NCBI RefSeq assembly: GCF_000761245.1
Contig: NZ_AWOR01000110.1
Location: 1 to 64,000, forward strand
Direction: 5' to 3'
DNA length: 64,000 bases
Origin: Comamonas testosteroni
GTDB taxonomy: Bacteria > Pseudomonadota > Gammaproteobacteria > Burkholderiales > Burkholderiaceae_C
In this document: positions 27,697 to 36,623 of the stretch, in pieces
How positions within the stretch are numbered: the stretch's first letter is position 1
Layout: the number at the start of each line of letters is the position of its first letter
Notes under the pieces: generated by a model
What the model was told of the DNA's origin: nothing
The model's input: only the letters and a program-made list of their open reading frames with translations
The model's database searches: none
Translations under genes and position numbers: made by a program

Positions 27697-28627
27697 TGCC
27701 TTCGAACTGCGCCAGCGTCCGCACCTGCGCCGCCAGCGCATCGAACAGCAGCTGCGCGGCCGGCGACAGCGCACGGCGCGGGCGCTGAATCAGCAGCGTG
27801 CGGCGCAGGATGCGCGGCTCGTCCAGCAGGCGAAAGCCCAGATCCCCCTGCAGGCCCAGCGAAGGGTGGCGCGCCGTCAGCGCCGGAACAATGCTGACGC
27901 CCAGGCCCAGGCTTACGGCCTCGAACAGCAATTGCGGATTGGACAGGCGCAGCGGTGTCTGCAGCAGGCTCTGCGGCATGCCCGGTGCCGAAGCCAGCAG
28001 CTGGCTGATGGCGGTGTCGGTGGTCAGCCCCACAAAAGCCAGATGAGCCAGATCGGCCGCCACCAGCCGCCCGGCCTGCAGCAAGGGCTCATCGAGCCTG
28101 GCCACCAGCCCCATGGCATCGCTGATCAGCGGCTGGGTCAGCAAATCGCCGCCTGCCGGGTGCGCAGCTCCCACGCCGAAATCCACGCTGCCGGCCTGCA
28201 CGCGCTGGGCAATGCCTTCGGCGCTGTCCTCGATCAGGTCCACCTCGATGCCCGGATGCCGGGCCCGCAAGGCCGGCAGCACCGGCAGCAGCAACACCGC
28301 CAGCACTGACGGAGCGGCAGCAATGCGCACCTTGCCGCGGCGCAGCGCGGCCAGATCGCCCAGATTCTGAAAGCCCTGCTCCAGGCTCTCGAAGGCCTGG
28401 CGCACATCGAGCAAGAAGGCCTGCCCGGCGGCCGTCAGCCCCACCGTGCGCGTGGTGCGATCAAACAGCCGCAGGCCCAGGGCCTCTTCCAGCTGCCGAA
28501 TGGATTCGGACAGGGCCGACTGCGTCAGGCACAGCTCGCGGGCCGCAGGGGCAAACGCGCCCTGGCGCGCCACCTCGTCAAAGGCGCGCAGCTGGCGCAG
28601 GCTGACATTGTTCGGAAAAACCGGCAT
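27683..28627 (-). CDS. LysR-family transcriptional regulator
   Basis: About 314 residues. The N-terminal helix-turn-helix is clear (VSLRQLRAFDEVARQGAF, LTQSALSESIRQLEEALG, LFDRTTRTVGLTAAG), followed by the two-lobed effector-binding domain. It is divergent from the FAD-linked dehydrogenase gene at 28771, so it probably controls that gene, sensing a hydroxyacid or related compound. I chose the ATG at 28627; an upstream in-frame ATG at 28666 would add 13 residues. Neither has a strong Shine-Dalgarno sequence. Confidence 0.88.
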   Translation of the reverse strand: MPVFPNNVSLRQLRAFDEVARQGAFAPAARELCLTQSALSESIRQLEEALGLRLFDRTTRTVGLTAAGQAFLLDVRQAFESLEQGFQNLGDLAALRRGKVRIAAAPSVLAVLLLPVLPALRARHPGIEVDLIEDSAEGIAQRVQAGSVDFGVGAAHPAGGDLLTQPLISDAMGLVARLDEPLLQAGRLVAADLAHLAFVGLTTDTAISQLLASAPGMPQSLLQTPLRLSNPQLLFEAVSLGLGVSIVPALTARHPSLGLQGDLGFRLLDEPRILRRTLLIQRPRRALSPAAQLLFDALAAQVRTLAQFEGITPD

Positions 28628-28770
28628 AACCAAGCAATTTATTTCGATTGTCCCGTAGTCTGCCATGCTCTACGCTTGCGGCTTCATGGTTTTCCGGCTG
28701 CGCCCCTGTGCTTGGCTTAGGATTTCCGTCTGTTTTCCCTCTCTGCCGCCCCTGCTGCGGCCTGCTTGCC

Positions 28771-30213
28771 ATGACTTCCACCGCTTTGCTTGAATCCCTG
28801 CGCCAGATTGTGGGCGCCACCCATGTGCTGACCGAGGGCGATCTGACCGCCTACGAGCAGGACTGGCGCAAGCGCGTACACGGCAAGTCCCTGGCCGTGG
28901 TGCGCCCCGGCAACACGGCCGAAGTGGCCGGCGTGGTCAAGGCCTGCGCCGCAGCCGGCGTGCAGATCGTGCCCCAGGGTGGCAATACCGGGCTTTCCGT
29001 GGGCTCCACCCCCGACGACAGCGGCCAGCAGATCGTGCTCAGCCTCACGCGCCTGAACGCCGTGCGCCATATCGACAAGGACAATCTGACCTTCACCGTC
29101 GAAGCCGGCTGCATTTTGCAGAACCTGCAGGATCTGGCTGACCAGCAAGGCCTGCTGTTTCCGCTGTCGCTGGCCGCCGAAGGCAGCTGCACGATTGGCG
29201 GCAATCTGGGCACCAACGCCGGCGGCACGCAGGTGGTGCGCTATGGCAACACCCGCGACCTGTGCCTGGGCCTGGAAGTGGTGACGCCCCAGGGCGAGAT
29301 CTGGGACGGCCTCAAGGGGCTGCGCAAGGACAACACCGGCTATGACCTGCGCGATCTGTTCATCGGCAGCGAAGGCACGCTGGGCATCATCACCGCCGCG
29401 ACCATGAAGCTGTTCCCGCAGCCTGCCGCACAGCTCACGGCCTTTGCCGCCGTGCCGTCCATGGAAGCCGCCGTGCGCCTGCTGGGCCTGGCGCACCAGC
29501 ATCTGGGTGCGGGGCTGACGGGCTTTGAAGTCATGGGCCAGTTTGCGCTGAGCCTGGTCGTCAAGCACATGCCGCAGCTGCGCGTGCCCTTCACCGAAAA
29601 GGGGGCCGACATGGGCGACGAAGCGCCCTACTGCGTGCTGCTGGAGAACAGCGACAGCGAGTCCGAACAGCATGCACGCCTGCGCTTTGAGCACCTGCTG
29701 GAGCTGGCCTTCGAGGACGGCTGCGTGGTCAACGCCGTGGTGGCGGAGAACCTGACCCAGGCCCATGACCTGTGGCATATCCGCGAGAGCATTCCTCTGG
29801 CCCAGGCCGAGGAAGGCCTGAACATCAAGCACGACATCTCGGTCGCCGCCTCGCGCATTCCCGCTTTTGTCGAGCACGCCGACGCCGTGCTCAAGCGCGA
29901 GATTCCCGGCGTGCGGCTGGTCAACTTCGGCCATCTGGGCGATGGCAATCTGCACTACAACGTGCAGGTGCCCGAAGGCGAGGACGGCAAGGCCTTTCTG
30001 CGCGACAAGGAGGCCCTGGTCAACCACCTGGTCTATGAGGCCGTGGATGCCTTCGGCGGCTCGTTCTCGGCCGAGCATGGCGTGGGCGCGCTCAAGACGG
30101 ACAAGCTCGAAAAATACCAGTCTCCCGTTGCCCTGCAGATGATGCGCGCCATCAAGCAGGCTCTGGACCCGCAGGGCATCATGAATCCCGGCGTGGTGCT
30201 GACGCGCGGCTGA
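28771..30213 (+). CDS. FAD-binding 2-hydroxyacid dehydrogenase (GlcD/D2HGDH family)
   Basis: A 480-residue oxidoreductase of the vanillyl-alcohol oxidase fold. The FAD-binding half shows VVRPGNTAEVAGVVKAC, VPQGGNTGLSVGSTP, GSCTIGGNLGTNAGGTQVVRYG and GSEGTLGIITAATMKLFP; the C-terminal cap carries the NFGHLGDGNLHYNVQVP metal-binding motif and the final EHGVGALKTDKL. It oxidises a D-2-hydroxyacid (glycolate, D-lactate or D-2-hydroxyglutarate) to the keto acid; the precise substrate cannot be told. The divergent LysR gene is the likely regulator. A strong terminator follows. Confidence 0.92.
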   Translation: MTSTALLESLRQIVGATHVLTEGDLTAYEQDWRKRVHGKSLAVVRPGNTAEVAGVVKACAAAGVQIVPQGGNTGLSVGSTPDDSGQQIVLSLTRLNAVRHIDKDNLTFTVEAGCILQNLQDLADQQGLLFPLSLAAEGSCTIGGNLGTNAGGTQVVRYGNTRDLCLGLEVVTPQGEIWDGLKGLRKDNTGYDLRDLFIGSEGTLGIITAATMKLFPQPAAQLTAFAAVPSMEAAVRLLGLAHQHLGAGLTGFEVMGQFALSLVVKHMPQLRVPFTEKGADMGDEAPYCVLLENSDSESEQHARLRFEHLLELAFEDGCVVNAVVAENLTQAHDLWHIRESIPLAQAEEGLNIKHDISVAASRIPAFVEHADAVLKREIPGVRLVNFGHLGDGNLHYNVQVPEGEDGKAFLRDKEALVNHLVYEAVDAFGGSFSAEHGVGALKTDKLEKYQSPVALQMMRAIKQALDPQGIMNPGVVLTRG

Positions 30214-30229
30214 TCCCGCCGCCGCCGAT

Positions 30230-30265
30230 AAAAAAAGCCCTGCCATGATCGGCAGGGCTTTTTTT
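30230..30265 (+). terminator. bidirectional intrinsic terminator
   Basis: Seven A, GCCCTGCC, loop ATGATC, GGCAGGGC, seven T. It separates the convergent dehydrogenase gene and the lipoprotein gene and works on both strands. Confidence 0.92.
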
Positions 30266-30283
30266 CTGGCCGCGGCCAGGGCT

Positions 30284-30913
30284 TCAATGAGTGGTCACGA
30301 TATTGCGCAGCATGCTCTGCACCGCGCTGGGCCAGGGAATGTCTGCACCATCCACATCGGTGAACACGGTCTGCCGGCCCTCGCTGAGCAACCAGACGCG
30401 CAGGCCGTTGCGCACGGGGTCGATCACCACAGCAGCCATTTCCTCGCCCCCCTGATGCTGGCGGTTGCCCATCACATACAGCAGATCGGCGGAAGGCTCC
30501 AGCGGGCCCAGGGTCTGCAGGTTCTTGAGCAGCGTGTCGTACTGATGACCCATCAGCGTCTTCAGCCGCTCGGCCAGCACGCCGTCCTTCACATAGTCCA
30601 CGCCGTCCCAGCGATACTTGCCCTGCAGTGGCTTGAGGCTGTCCAGGCTCTTGTCGCCCTCCTTGACCACATGGGGGGCGCGTACTTCCTGCATGGAATT
30701 CGTGGCCGCATCCTCGACCTGCGCCGTGGCGGCGGGCTCCTGGGCCTTGGCCTCGGGCAGAGGGGCGGGCTTGGCGGGCTCGCTTGCAGGTGCCGCGGCG
30801 TCCACAGGGGCTGCGGCCGTGGTGGGCGACGGTGCCTTGGTCTTGTCGCAGGCAGCCATCAAGGCCGCAACCGCCAGCGCAACCGCCGCAGTGCTCACAA
30901 AATTGCGTGACAT
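30284..30913 (-). CDS. uncharacterised lipoprotein
   Basis: A 209-residue exported protein. The signal peptide ends with the lipobox LMAAC (Cys at about residue 22). A long Ala/Pro-rich linker (residues about 28-65) is followed by a globular domain ([60 protein letters not shown]). I do not recognise the domain; it looks like a small periplasmic binding or inhibitor fold. AAGGAG lies nine bases before the ATG at 30913. It is divergent from thyA. Confidence 0.85.
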   Translation of the reverse strand: MSRNFVSTAAVALAVAALMAACDKTKAPSPTTAAAPVDAAAPASEPAKPAPLPEAKAQEPAATAQVEDAATNSMQEVRAPHVVKEGDKSLDSLKPLQGKYRWDGVDYVKDGVLAERLKTLMGHQYDTLLKNLQTLGPLEPSADLLYVMGNRQHQGGEEMAAVVIDPVRNGLRVWLLSEGRQTVFTDVDGADIPWPSAVQSMLRNIVTTH

Positions 30914-31154
30914 GAACTCACTCTCCTTGTTCGGCTCGGTTGTTTTCCATGACATTGTGAGTCCAGCTGCGGCAGATTTGAGGCTGACAGGACAGCAGGA
31001 CGGGTCATTGACAGCGGGCAACTCGGCATGCCCCGGCCCGTGGCACACTTCGGCTATCGCGGCCCTGCGGGCCCACCCTCTTCAAGAGCAGCGGCACCTT
31101 GTGTACGCTGACGGCACAGCCAGTCTTTGCAAGTCTTTGACCGCTTTTTGCACC

Positions 31155-31985
31155 ATGAACTCCAGCACCTGCACCCTGCGCCCCGTGCGCTGCCAGTACG
31201 AAACCTTTATGCGCCATGTGTTCGAGCACGGCGCGTCCAAGACCGACCGCACGGGCACGGGCACGCGCAGCGTGTTCGGCTATCAGATGCGCTTCAACCT
31301 CAATGAAGGCTTCCCCCTGGTCACCACCAAGAAGGTGCACCTGAAGTCCATCATTCTGGAGCTGCTGTGGTTTCTGCGCGGCGACAGCAACGTGAAGTGG
31401 CTGCAGGAGCGCGGCTGCACCATCTGGGACGAGTGGGCCGACAAGGAAACCGGCGACCTGGGTCCGGTGTATGGCGTGCAATGGCGCAGCTGGCCCAAGG
31501 CCGACGGCACGCATGTCGACCAGATTGCCGAAGTCGTCAAGCAGCTCAAGAGCAATCCCGACAGCCGCCGCATCATCGTCAGCGCCTGGAACGTGGCCGA
31601 GCTGGACCAGATGGCGCTCATGCCGTGCCATTCCTTCTTCCAGTTCTATGTGGCCGACGGCAAGCTCAGCTGCCAGCTCTACCAGCGCAGCGCCGATATC
31701 TTCCTGGGCGTGCCCTTCAACATCGCCAGCTACGCGCTGCTGACCCATATGCTGGCCCAGCAATGCGGCCTGGAAGTGGGCGACTTCATCTGGACCGGCG
31801 GCGACTGCCACATCTACAACAACCACTTCGAGCAGGTGCAGACCCAGCTGTCGCGACAGCCCTTCGCCTATCCGACGCTGAACATCAAGCGCAAGCCAGA
31901 CTCCATCTTCGGCTACGAGTACGAAGACTTCGAAGTGCTGGACTATCAGCACCATGCCGGCATCAAGGCGCCTGTGGCGGTCTGA
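31155..31985 (+). CDS. thyA: thymidylate synthase
   Basis: A 276-residue enzyme making dTMP from dUMP with methylene-tetrahydrofolate. Signatures: [17 protein letters not shown], the catalytic Cys158 in [33 protein letters not shown] and [11 protein letters not shown] near the C-terminus. The ATG at 31155 is the natural start; the open frame extends far upstream without coding character. folA follows 123 bp downstream, the usual thyA-folA pairing that regenerates tetrahydrofolate. Confidence 0.97.
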   Translation: MNSSTCTLRPVRCQYETFMRHVFEHGASKTDRTGTGTRSVFGYQMRFNLNEGFPLVTTKKVHLKSIILELLWFLRGDSNVKWLQERGCTIWDEWADKETGDLGPVYGVQWRSWPKADGTHVDQIAEVVKQLKSNPDSRRIIVSAWNVAELDQMALMPCHSFFQFYVADGKLSCQLYQRSADIFLGVPFNIASYALLTHMLAQQCGLEVGDFIWTGGDCHIYNNHFEQVQTQLSRQPFAYPTLNIKRKPDSIFGYEYEDFEVLDYQHHAGIKAPVAV

Positions 31986-32007
31986 GCTGCGCCTCTCCGG
32001 ATCACTA

Positions 32008-32108
32008 TAAAAATCAAAGCTGCTTTCGCCCTACCTCAAATGATTTCAGGTACTTTCATATCTGAAATCCATAACTGACAAGCGCTAGCAGCTTCTTTAT
32101 TGATAGCT
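32008..32108 (+). repeat. AT-rich interspersed intergenic element
   Basis: The thyA-folA gap contains an AT-rich stretch of the kind seen between genes in Comamonadaceae: ATAAAAATCAAAGCTGCTTTC at the left and GCGCTAGCAGCTTCTTTATTGATAGCT at the right. Related fragments occur at about 12495-12560 and 63150-63200. The family assignment is from memory of similar sequences. Confidence 0.4.
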
Positions 32109-32612
32109 ATGGCCATTCAACTCATCTACGCCCGCGCAGCCAACGGCGTCATCGGCAAGGACAACACCATGCCCTGGCACCTGCCGGAAGACATGGCGCA
32201 TTTCAAGGAACTGACCCGGGGCTGCGCCGTCATCATGGGCCGCAAGACCTGGGACTCGCTGCCTGCGCGCTTTCGCCCCCTGCCGGGCCGCAGCAATATC
32301 ATCGTCACCCGCCAGACCGACTGGCAAGCCGAGCCGGCATCCGAGCAGGTCCTGCGCGCAGCCAGCCTGCCCGAAGCGCTGGAGCTGGGCCGCAAGCTCT
32401 CGCCAGACGTCTGGGTCATCGGCGGCGCGCAGATCTATGCCCAGGCCCTGCCGCTGGCCGATGCCGTGGAAGTGACCGAAATCGGCCGCGACTTCGAAGG
32501 CGATGCCTTTGCCCCCGAACTGGGCGCGCAGTGGCAGGCCGTGAGCCGCAGCGAACATGTCTCTGCCAATGGCCTGCCCTACTGCTTTGTGCGCTTCGAG
32601 CGCCGGGGCTGA
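32109..32612 (+). CDS. folA: dihydrofolate reductase
   Basis: A 167-residue NADPH-dependent enzyme reducing dihydrofolate to tetrahydrofolate. Motifs: IYARAANGVIGKDNTMPWHLPEDM (quoted in part), MGRKTWDSLP, PLPGRSNIIVTRQ, VIGGAQIYAQALPLAD. Length is normal. The ATG at 32109 gives the standard N-terminus; a TTG three codons upstream is the alternative. It acts together with the upstream thyA product. Confidence 0.97.
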   Translation: MAIQLIYARAANGVIGKDNTMPWHLPEDMAHFKELTRGCAVIMGRKTWDSLPARFRPLPGRSNIIVTRQTDWQAEPASEQVLRAASLPEALELGRKLSPDVWVIGGAQIYAQALPLADAVEVTEIGRDFEGDAFAPELGAQWQAVSRSEHVSANGLPYCFVRFERRG

Positions 32613-32811
32613 GCCTTGTCCCGGGCTCGTGCCGTGCGCTATCGCATCGGCATCGGCCGGCCTGCAGTCCGGCACGAGACAAAACTCTCTTGCCCTCGCG
32701 GTGCTGCATTGCAACAATTGTCAGCTTCACTGCATGACTGCCGTATGACAATGGCATGGCAGCCCGCTGCAGCCTGAGCCCTCCAACCCCGCAAGCCTAT
32801 CGCCCTTCATC

Positions 32812-33894
32812 ATGAGCCTAGTCCAGCCCCTGCCTCCTGGCGCCCTCGATATCGTTGGCGATATCCACGGCGAATATGCCGCGCTGGTGCAATTGCTGGG
32901 CCATCTGGGCTACGACCTGCAGGGCCATCACCCCGAAGGACGGCGACTGGTGTTTGTCGGCGACTTCTGCGACCGTGGGCCGGACAGCCCTTCGGTGCTG
33001 GCGCTGGTCGGCGCCATGCTGGCCTCGGGCACGGCCCATGCGGTGCTGGGCAACCACGAAATCAATCTGCTGCGCGAAGATGCCAAGGATGGCTCGGGCT
33101 GGTTCTTCGACAGCCGCATCGACTCCGATCAGCCCAAGTACGCGCCTTTTGCACGCATGCCAGCCGAGCAGATTCCCGCCATGCTAGAGCGGCTCGGTCA
33201 GCTGCCGATCGCGCTGGAGCGCGAGGACCTGCGCATTGTTCACGCCGCCTGGCGACCCGAGCAAATTGCCATGATTCGCCAGCTGCCCAGCGGCAGCGCA
33301 CGCGCTGCCTACGACCACTTCGAGACGATTGCCGAAGAACAGTCCGTCGCCCAATGCGTGGCCGAGCGCATGCGCCAGGAAGAACAGAGCTGGCCTTACA
33401 ACCTGGAAGACTACCGCCACGAGCCCCCCTTTTTGCAAGCGCACAGCGAAAACGAACTCAACAAGGCCATGGTCAACCCTTTGAAGGTGCTGACGGCCGG
33501 CGTGGAGCGCGAATGCCGCAACCCCTTTTACGCGGGCGGCAAATGGCGTTTTGTCGAACGCGTGGGCTGGTGGAATGAATATGAAGAAGCGCCCGCCGTC
33601 ATCGTCGGCCACTACTGGCGCCGCCTGCGCCCGGCCGACGCACCGGCGCATGGCTCGCAGTTTGAAAACCTGTTTGGCGCGACGCCCCCGCTGTCATGGC
33701 ACGGCCTGCGCGGCAATGTGTTCTGCGTGGACTATTCGGTAGGAGCGCGCTGGCTGGACCGCCTGCGCGGCGACAACCCCGTGCAGCGCAGCAAGCTCGC
33801 CGCCATGCGCTGGCCCGAGCGCGTACTGGTCTTTGACGACGGCGCACAGGCCATATCGGAGAATTTCGAGCACTCCGCGGTGCTGCGCGATTGA
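32812..33894 (+). CDS. calcineurin-like metallophosphoesterase
   Basis: A 360-residue cytoplasmic phosphatase. The metal-binding motifs are in order: GDIHG (residues 16-20), GDFCDRG (50-56), GNHE (80-83), with the distal GHYWRRLRP and C-terminal VDYSVGARW. The family includes diadenosine tetraphosphatases and Ser/Thr phosphatases of the PrpE type; the natural substrate cannot be assigned. It stands alone between folA and the DUF333 gene, 199 bp after folA. Confidence 0.88.
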   Translation: MSLVQPLPPGALDIVGDIHGEYAALVQLLGHLGYDLQGHHPEGRRLVFVGDFCDRGPDSPSVLALVGAMLASGTAHAVLGNHEINLLREDAKDGSGWFFDSRIDSDQPKYAPFARMPAEQIPAMLERLGQLPIALEREDLRIVHAAWRPEQIAMIRQLPSGSARAAYDHFETIAEEQSVAQCVAERMRQEEQSWPYNLEDYRHEPPFLQAHSENELNKAMVNPLKVLTAGVERECRNPFYAGGKWRFVERVGWWNEYEEAPAVIVGHYWRRLRPADAPAHGSQFENLFGATPPLSWHGLRGNVFCVDYSVGARWLDRLRGDNPVQRSKLAAMRWPERVLVFDDGAQAISENFEHSAVLRD

Positions 33895-33989
33895 AGCCAT
33901 CTTCCACGCCTGCCAGCCCCTGCGGCATCAAGACAGCTGCGGCCTGAGCAGCGCCTTGCCGCTGCCTGAAGCCAGGTCCGGGCCTAGAC

Positions 33990-34223
33990 CTATTTCGCGG
34001 GCGGCTGCCGCGCGTGCTGCACCCACTCCTCAAAAGCAGAGCCGTCAGGCAGCACGCAGGTATTTCGATCGGCATCCGTCCCCTTCTCGGTGCGCAGCAC
34101 GCCGCCCTGTTTCTTGCAGTTGACTTCCGAGGGGTTGCCGAAATTGACGGAAACCGATTGCGCGCAGCCACCGGCTGCCGCCACGACGATCATCATCCCT
34201 GCCAGGCTTGAAGCATGTTTCAT
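33990..34223 (-). CDS. DUF333 small lipoprotein
   Basis: A 77-residue exported protein. A short signal ends with the lipobox AAAGGC. The mature part has the DUF333 pattern: NPSEVNCKKQGGVLRTEKG, then the second cysteine region TCVLPDGSAFEEW. DUF333 proteins are small envelope proteins of unknown function, sometimes called putative hemolysins without proof. The ATG at 34223 is followed by an ordinary signal sequence; the 21 upstream residues of the open frame look spurious. Confidence 0.8.
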   Translation of the reverse strand: MKHASSLAGMMIVVAAAGGCAQSVSVNFGNPSEVNCKKQGGVLRTEKGTDADRNTCVLPDGSAFEEWVQHARQPPAK

Positions 34224-34612
34224 GGGCTCAATGTAGCAAACCCCTGCAGGCCCGCTTGTGAGCAATTTGCTTTCCGAAGGCATCAAGAAAGACCATGTCC
34301 CTCCAGAAAGTCCAGCCTCCCGAAGCCCTGAAAGGGATCGCTGCAGACCACCTTGCCTGCACCAGATCTTGATCTGCTGGCAGCCACAGGCTGAACCAGA
34401 TTTGGATCGCCACAGCCCCCCGTGGACCGTTGGCAGGCTCGCCTGTCGGGTGGTTGGAGAGGTGTCCAGCTCGCGTGAGTTTCACAGCGAGGAACATGCC
34501 CGAACTCACCATTTGCGTGCACAGCATTGATGCACCAGATACCTATTCTGGTGTACTCCCACTCCTGTATCTGCAGCCCTCGCTATCGACCAGGGCCTCT
34601 CTCCTTCGTCTT
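34224..34612. other. intergenic region, no gene seen
   Basis: About 390 bp between the DUF333 gene and the LysR gene. Short open frames on both strands have no recognisable family, start signal or coding character. This lies at the left edge of the sulfatase module and may contain the junction of an insertion, but no inverted repeat, tRNA or integrase remnant was seen. Confidence 0.6.
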
Positions 34613-35515
34613 TTAGCCGTGAAAGAACTGCTTGAGCTTTTCATAGAGGAAGTCATTGAGCAACTTGATGCGCCGGGGCGTGTGTTCGCGCTGGGGAATG
34701 AAAACATGTACGTCCAGACGAGGGCCGCTGTAGCCGAGGGGGAGCTCTACCAGCGCTCCGCTGGCTATGAGAGGTCGCGCAAAGTAATCTGTCAGCTGGC
34801 CGATGCCGGCCCCCTGCAGCACGAGGTGCCGCTGCACGGCAGGGTCCTGCGTGATGAAGGAGAACGGCGGCTCCAGCATCGTCTGCCGGCGCGCCGATTG
34901 AAAGGTCCAGGGCCAGATGCGGTTGGTGCGTGGGTGCCTCAGGCCGATGCAGCAGTGCTGCAGCAGTTCCTGCGGGCTCTTGGGTGTCCCCTTGGCGGCC
35001 AGATAAGCAGGCGCGGCGCAGAGCATGTGAGTGAAGCGCCCGACTCTGCGCGCGACCAACGATACGTTGAGCAGTGGCCCGCCGATTACACCGATGTCCA
35101 TGCCCAGGTCCACCGTGTCGGGCCAGGGGTTCTGTGTCACGAGTTCGATGCGGATATCGGGATAGCTTTCATTGAACTGTGCCAGCAGTGGCGCCACCAG
35201 CAATTGCCCGAGACTCAGGCTTGAGGCCACCTTGATCGAGCCGGTGATGCCGCTTGCGCGCTCGCGCAACTCACGCTCTCCCTGGTCGATCGACTGAAGA
35301 CCGACGCGGCAACGTTCATAGAACACACGGCCGTCTTCCGTCAATGCCATGCGGCGCGTGGAGCGGTGGAACAGGCGCACGCCCAACCACGATTCGAGCT
35401 GTGATATTTGCAGACTCACAGCCTGTGGCGTCAGGTGCAGCGATTGCGCGGCACGGCTGAAATTCTCTGCCTCAGCCACGTTCATGAATGTGGTGATGAG
35501 TCTAAGCCTGTCCAT
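34613..35515 (-). CDS. LysR-family transcriptional regulator
   Basis: A 300-residue regulator. N-terminal helix-turn-helix: MDRLRLITTFMNVAEAENFS, SLHLTPQAVSLQISQLESWLG, LFHRSTRRMALTEDG. The remaining residues form the periplasmic-binding-like effector domain (IRIELVTQNPWPDTVDLGMDIGVIG). It belongs to the CrgA-like branch by this pattern. The gene is divergent from the Bug receptor, sulfatase and porin genes and is their likely controller. Confidence 0.92.
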   Translation of the reverse strand: MDRLRLITTFMNVAEAENFSRAAQSLHLTPQAVSLQISQLESWLGVRLFHRSTRRMALTEDGRVFYERCRVGLQSIDQGERELRERASGITGSIKVASSLSLGQLLVAPLLAQFNESYPDIRIELVTQNPWPDTVDLGMDIGVIGGPLLNVSLVARRVGRFTHMLCAAPAYLAAKGTPKSPQELLQHCCIGLRHPRTNRIWPWTFQSARRQTMLEPPFSFITQDPAVQRHLVLQGAGIGQLTDYFARPLIASGALVELPLGYSGPRLDVHVFIPQREHTPRRIKLLNDFLYEKLKQFFHG

Positions 35516-35622
35516 GGATTTACAAATTCTGCTTGAAGCTGTTTCAATCTCTCACCTACTGTGACAGCACGCGGGCGCTAAGTAAAGTTCGGCAAACATT
35601 CAAAATCGCCGGAGACACACAG

Positions 35623-36612
35623 ATGCCCCACCTGCTTGGACAACTATTACTCCCCCTTTGCCTCGGCCTCGGCGGGGCAGCTTGGGGCGCGGCCGCGCAA
35701 GCCGGCATGCCCACACATCCGGACAGGCCCATTACCTTGGTCGTCTCGTTCCCGCCAGGAGGAGCTCCCGACCAGATAGCGCGCCTGTTGGCGCCCCAGC
35801 TTCAAGCGCGCTGGAAAAATCCCGTCATCGTGGTGAACAGGGCGGGTGCGTCGGGCAACCTGGGCAACGACTCCGTAGCCCGCGCAGAGGCCGACGGCCA
35901 CACCCTGCTGGTGACACCGAATACCTTCACCATGGTCCCTCACGTGCTGCCGGCGGGCGGGCAGCATGCCGACGTCGTCAAGGACTACACTCCGATCGCG
36001 CTGCTCTCATCAGCCTCCATGCTGATGCTCGCCAACCCCAGACTCGGTGCAAAAACGGCGGGCGATGTAGCCCGGATGGCGAAGACACAGCCCGACCTGG
36101 GCTACGCCACCTCGGGCAATGGGTCTCCCATGCATATCGTGGGCGAGCTGTTCAACAAGGTAGCTCGCGTGCAATTGCGCCATGTGCCCTACAAAGGTAC
36201 GACACCGGCGATCAACGACGTGCTGGGCAGCCATGTGATGCTGACCTTCCTCGGCATGCCTGTTGCCAAGCCCCTGATCGATGCGGGGCGCCTGGTACCG
36301 CTGGCCGTGGCAGACAAGGCCCGCAGCTCTTTTCTGCCCAGCTTGCCAACCATGCAGGAGCAAGGCTTTGCAGGGGTGGAGGTCGACATTTCCTTCGGCG
36401 TCTATGGCCCCCGCAACATGGAGCCGGCGCTGGCTGACGATATCAACAAGACCTTGCGCGAGATTTTGGCCAAGCCCGAGGTCGCAGCCCAGTTCAGAAA
36501 CCTGTACCAGAGCGTGGAAAACCAGTCACGCAGCGCTTTCGCCGAAAAGACCCGCACCGACTACAAGCGCTACGGCAAGCTTGTGAAAGAACTTGGCATC
36601 ACTGCCGACTGA
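35623..36612 (+). CDS. Bug-family (TctC-like) solute-binding protein
   Basis: A 329-residue periplasmic receptor. Signal peptide residues about 1-26 (LLGQLLLPLCLGLGGAAWGAAAQA, quoted in part). The Bug signatures follow: PDRPITLVVSFPPGGAPDQIARLL, VVNRAGASGNLGNDSVARAEADGHTLL and the VPYKG segment. Such receptors bind small carboxylates or other acids. No membrane TctAB pair lies nearby, which is common for Bug genes. The start is fixed by GGAG eight bases upstream. The sulfatase gene starts 11 bp after the stop, so the two are co-transcribed. Confidence 0.92.
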   Translation: MPHLLGQLLLPLCLGLGGAAWGAAAQAGMPTHPDRPITLVVSFPPGGAPDQIARLLAPQLQARWKNPVIVVNRAGASGNLGNDSVARAEADGHTLLVTPNTFTMVPHVLPAGGQHADVVKDYTPIALLSSASMLMLANPRLGAKTAGDVARMAKTQPDLGYATSGNGSPMHIVGELFNKVARVQLRHVPYKGTTPAINDVLGSHVMLTFLGMPVAKPLIDAGRLVPLAVADKARSSFLPSLPTMQEQGFAGVEVDISFGVYGPRNMEPALADDINKTLREILAKPEVAAQFRNLYQSVENQSRSAFAEKTRTDYKRYGKLVKELGITAD

Positions 36613-36623
36613 AAGCCGGCCCC

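Noticed and set aside
34228-34530. Open frames of 90-99 codons on both strands
   Set aside because: No family resemblance or start signals; left as intergenic.
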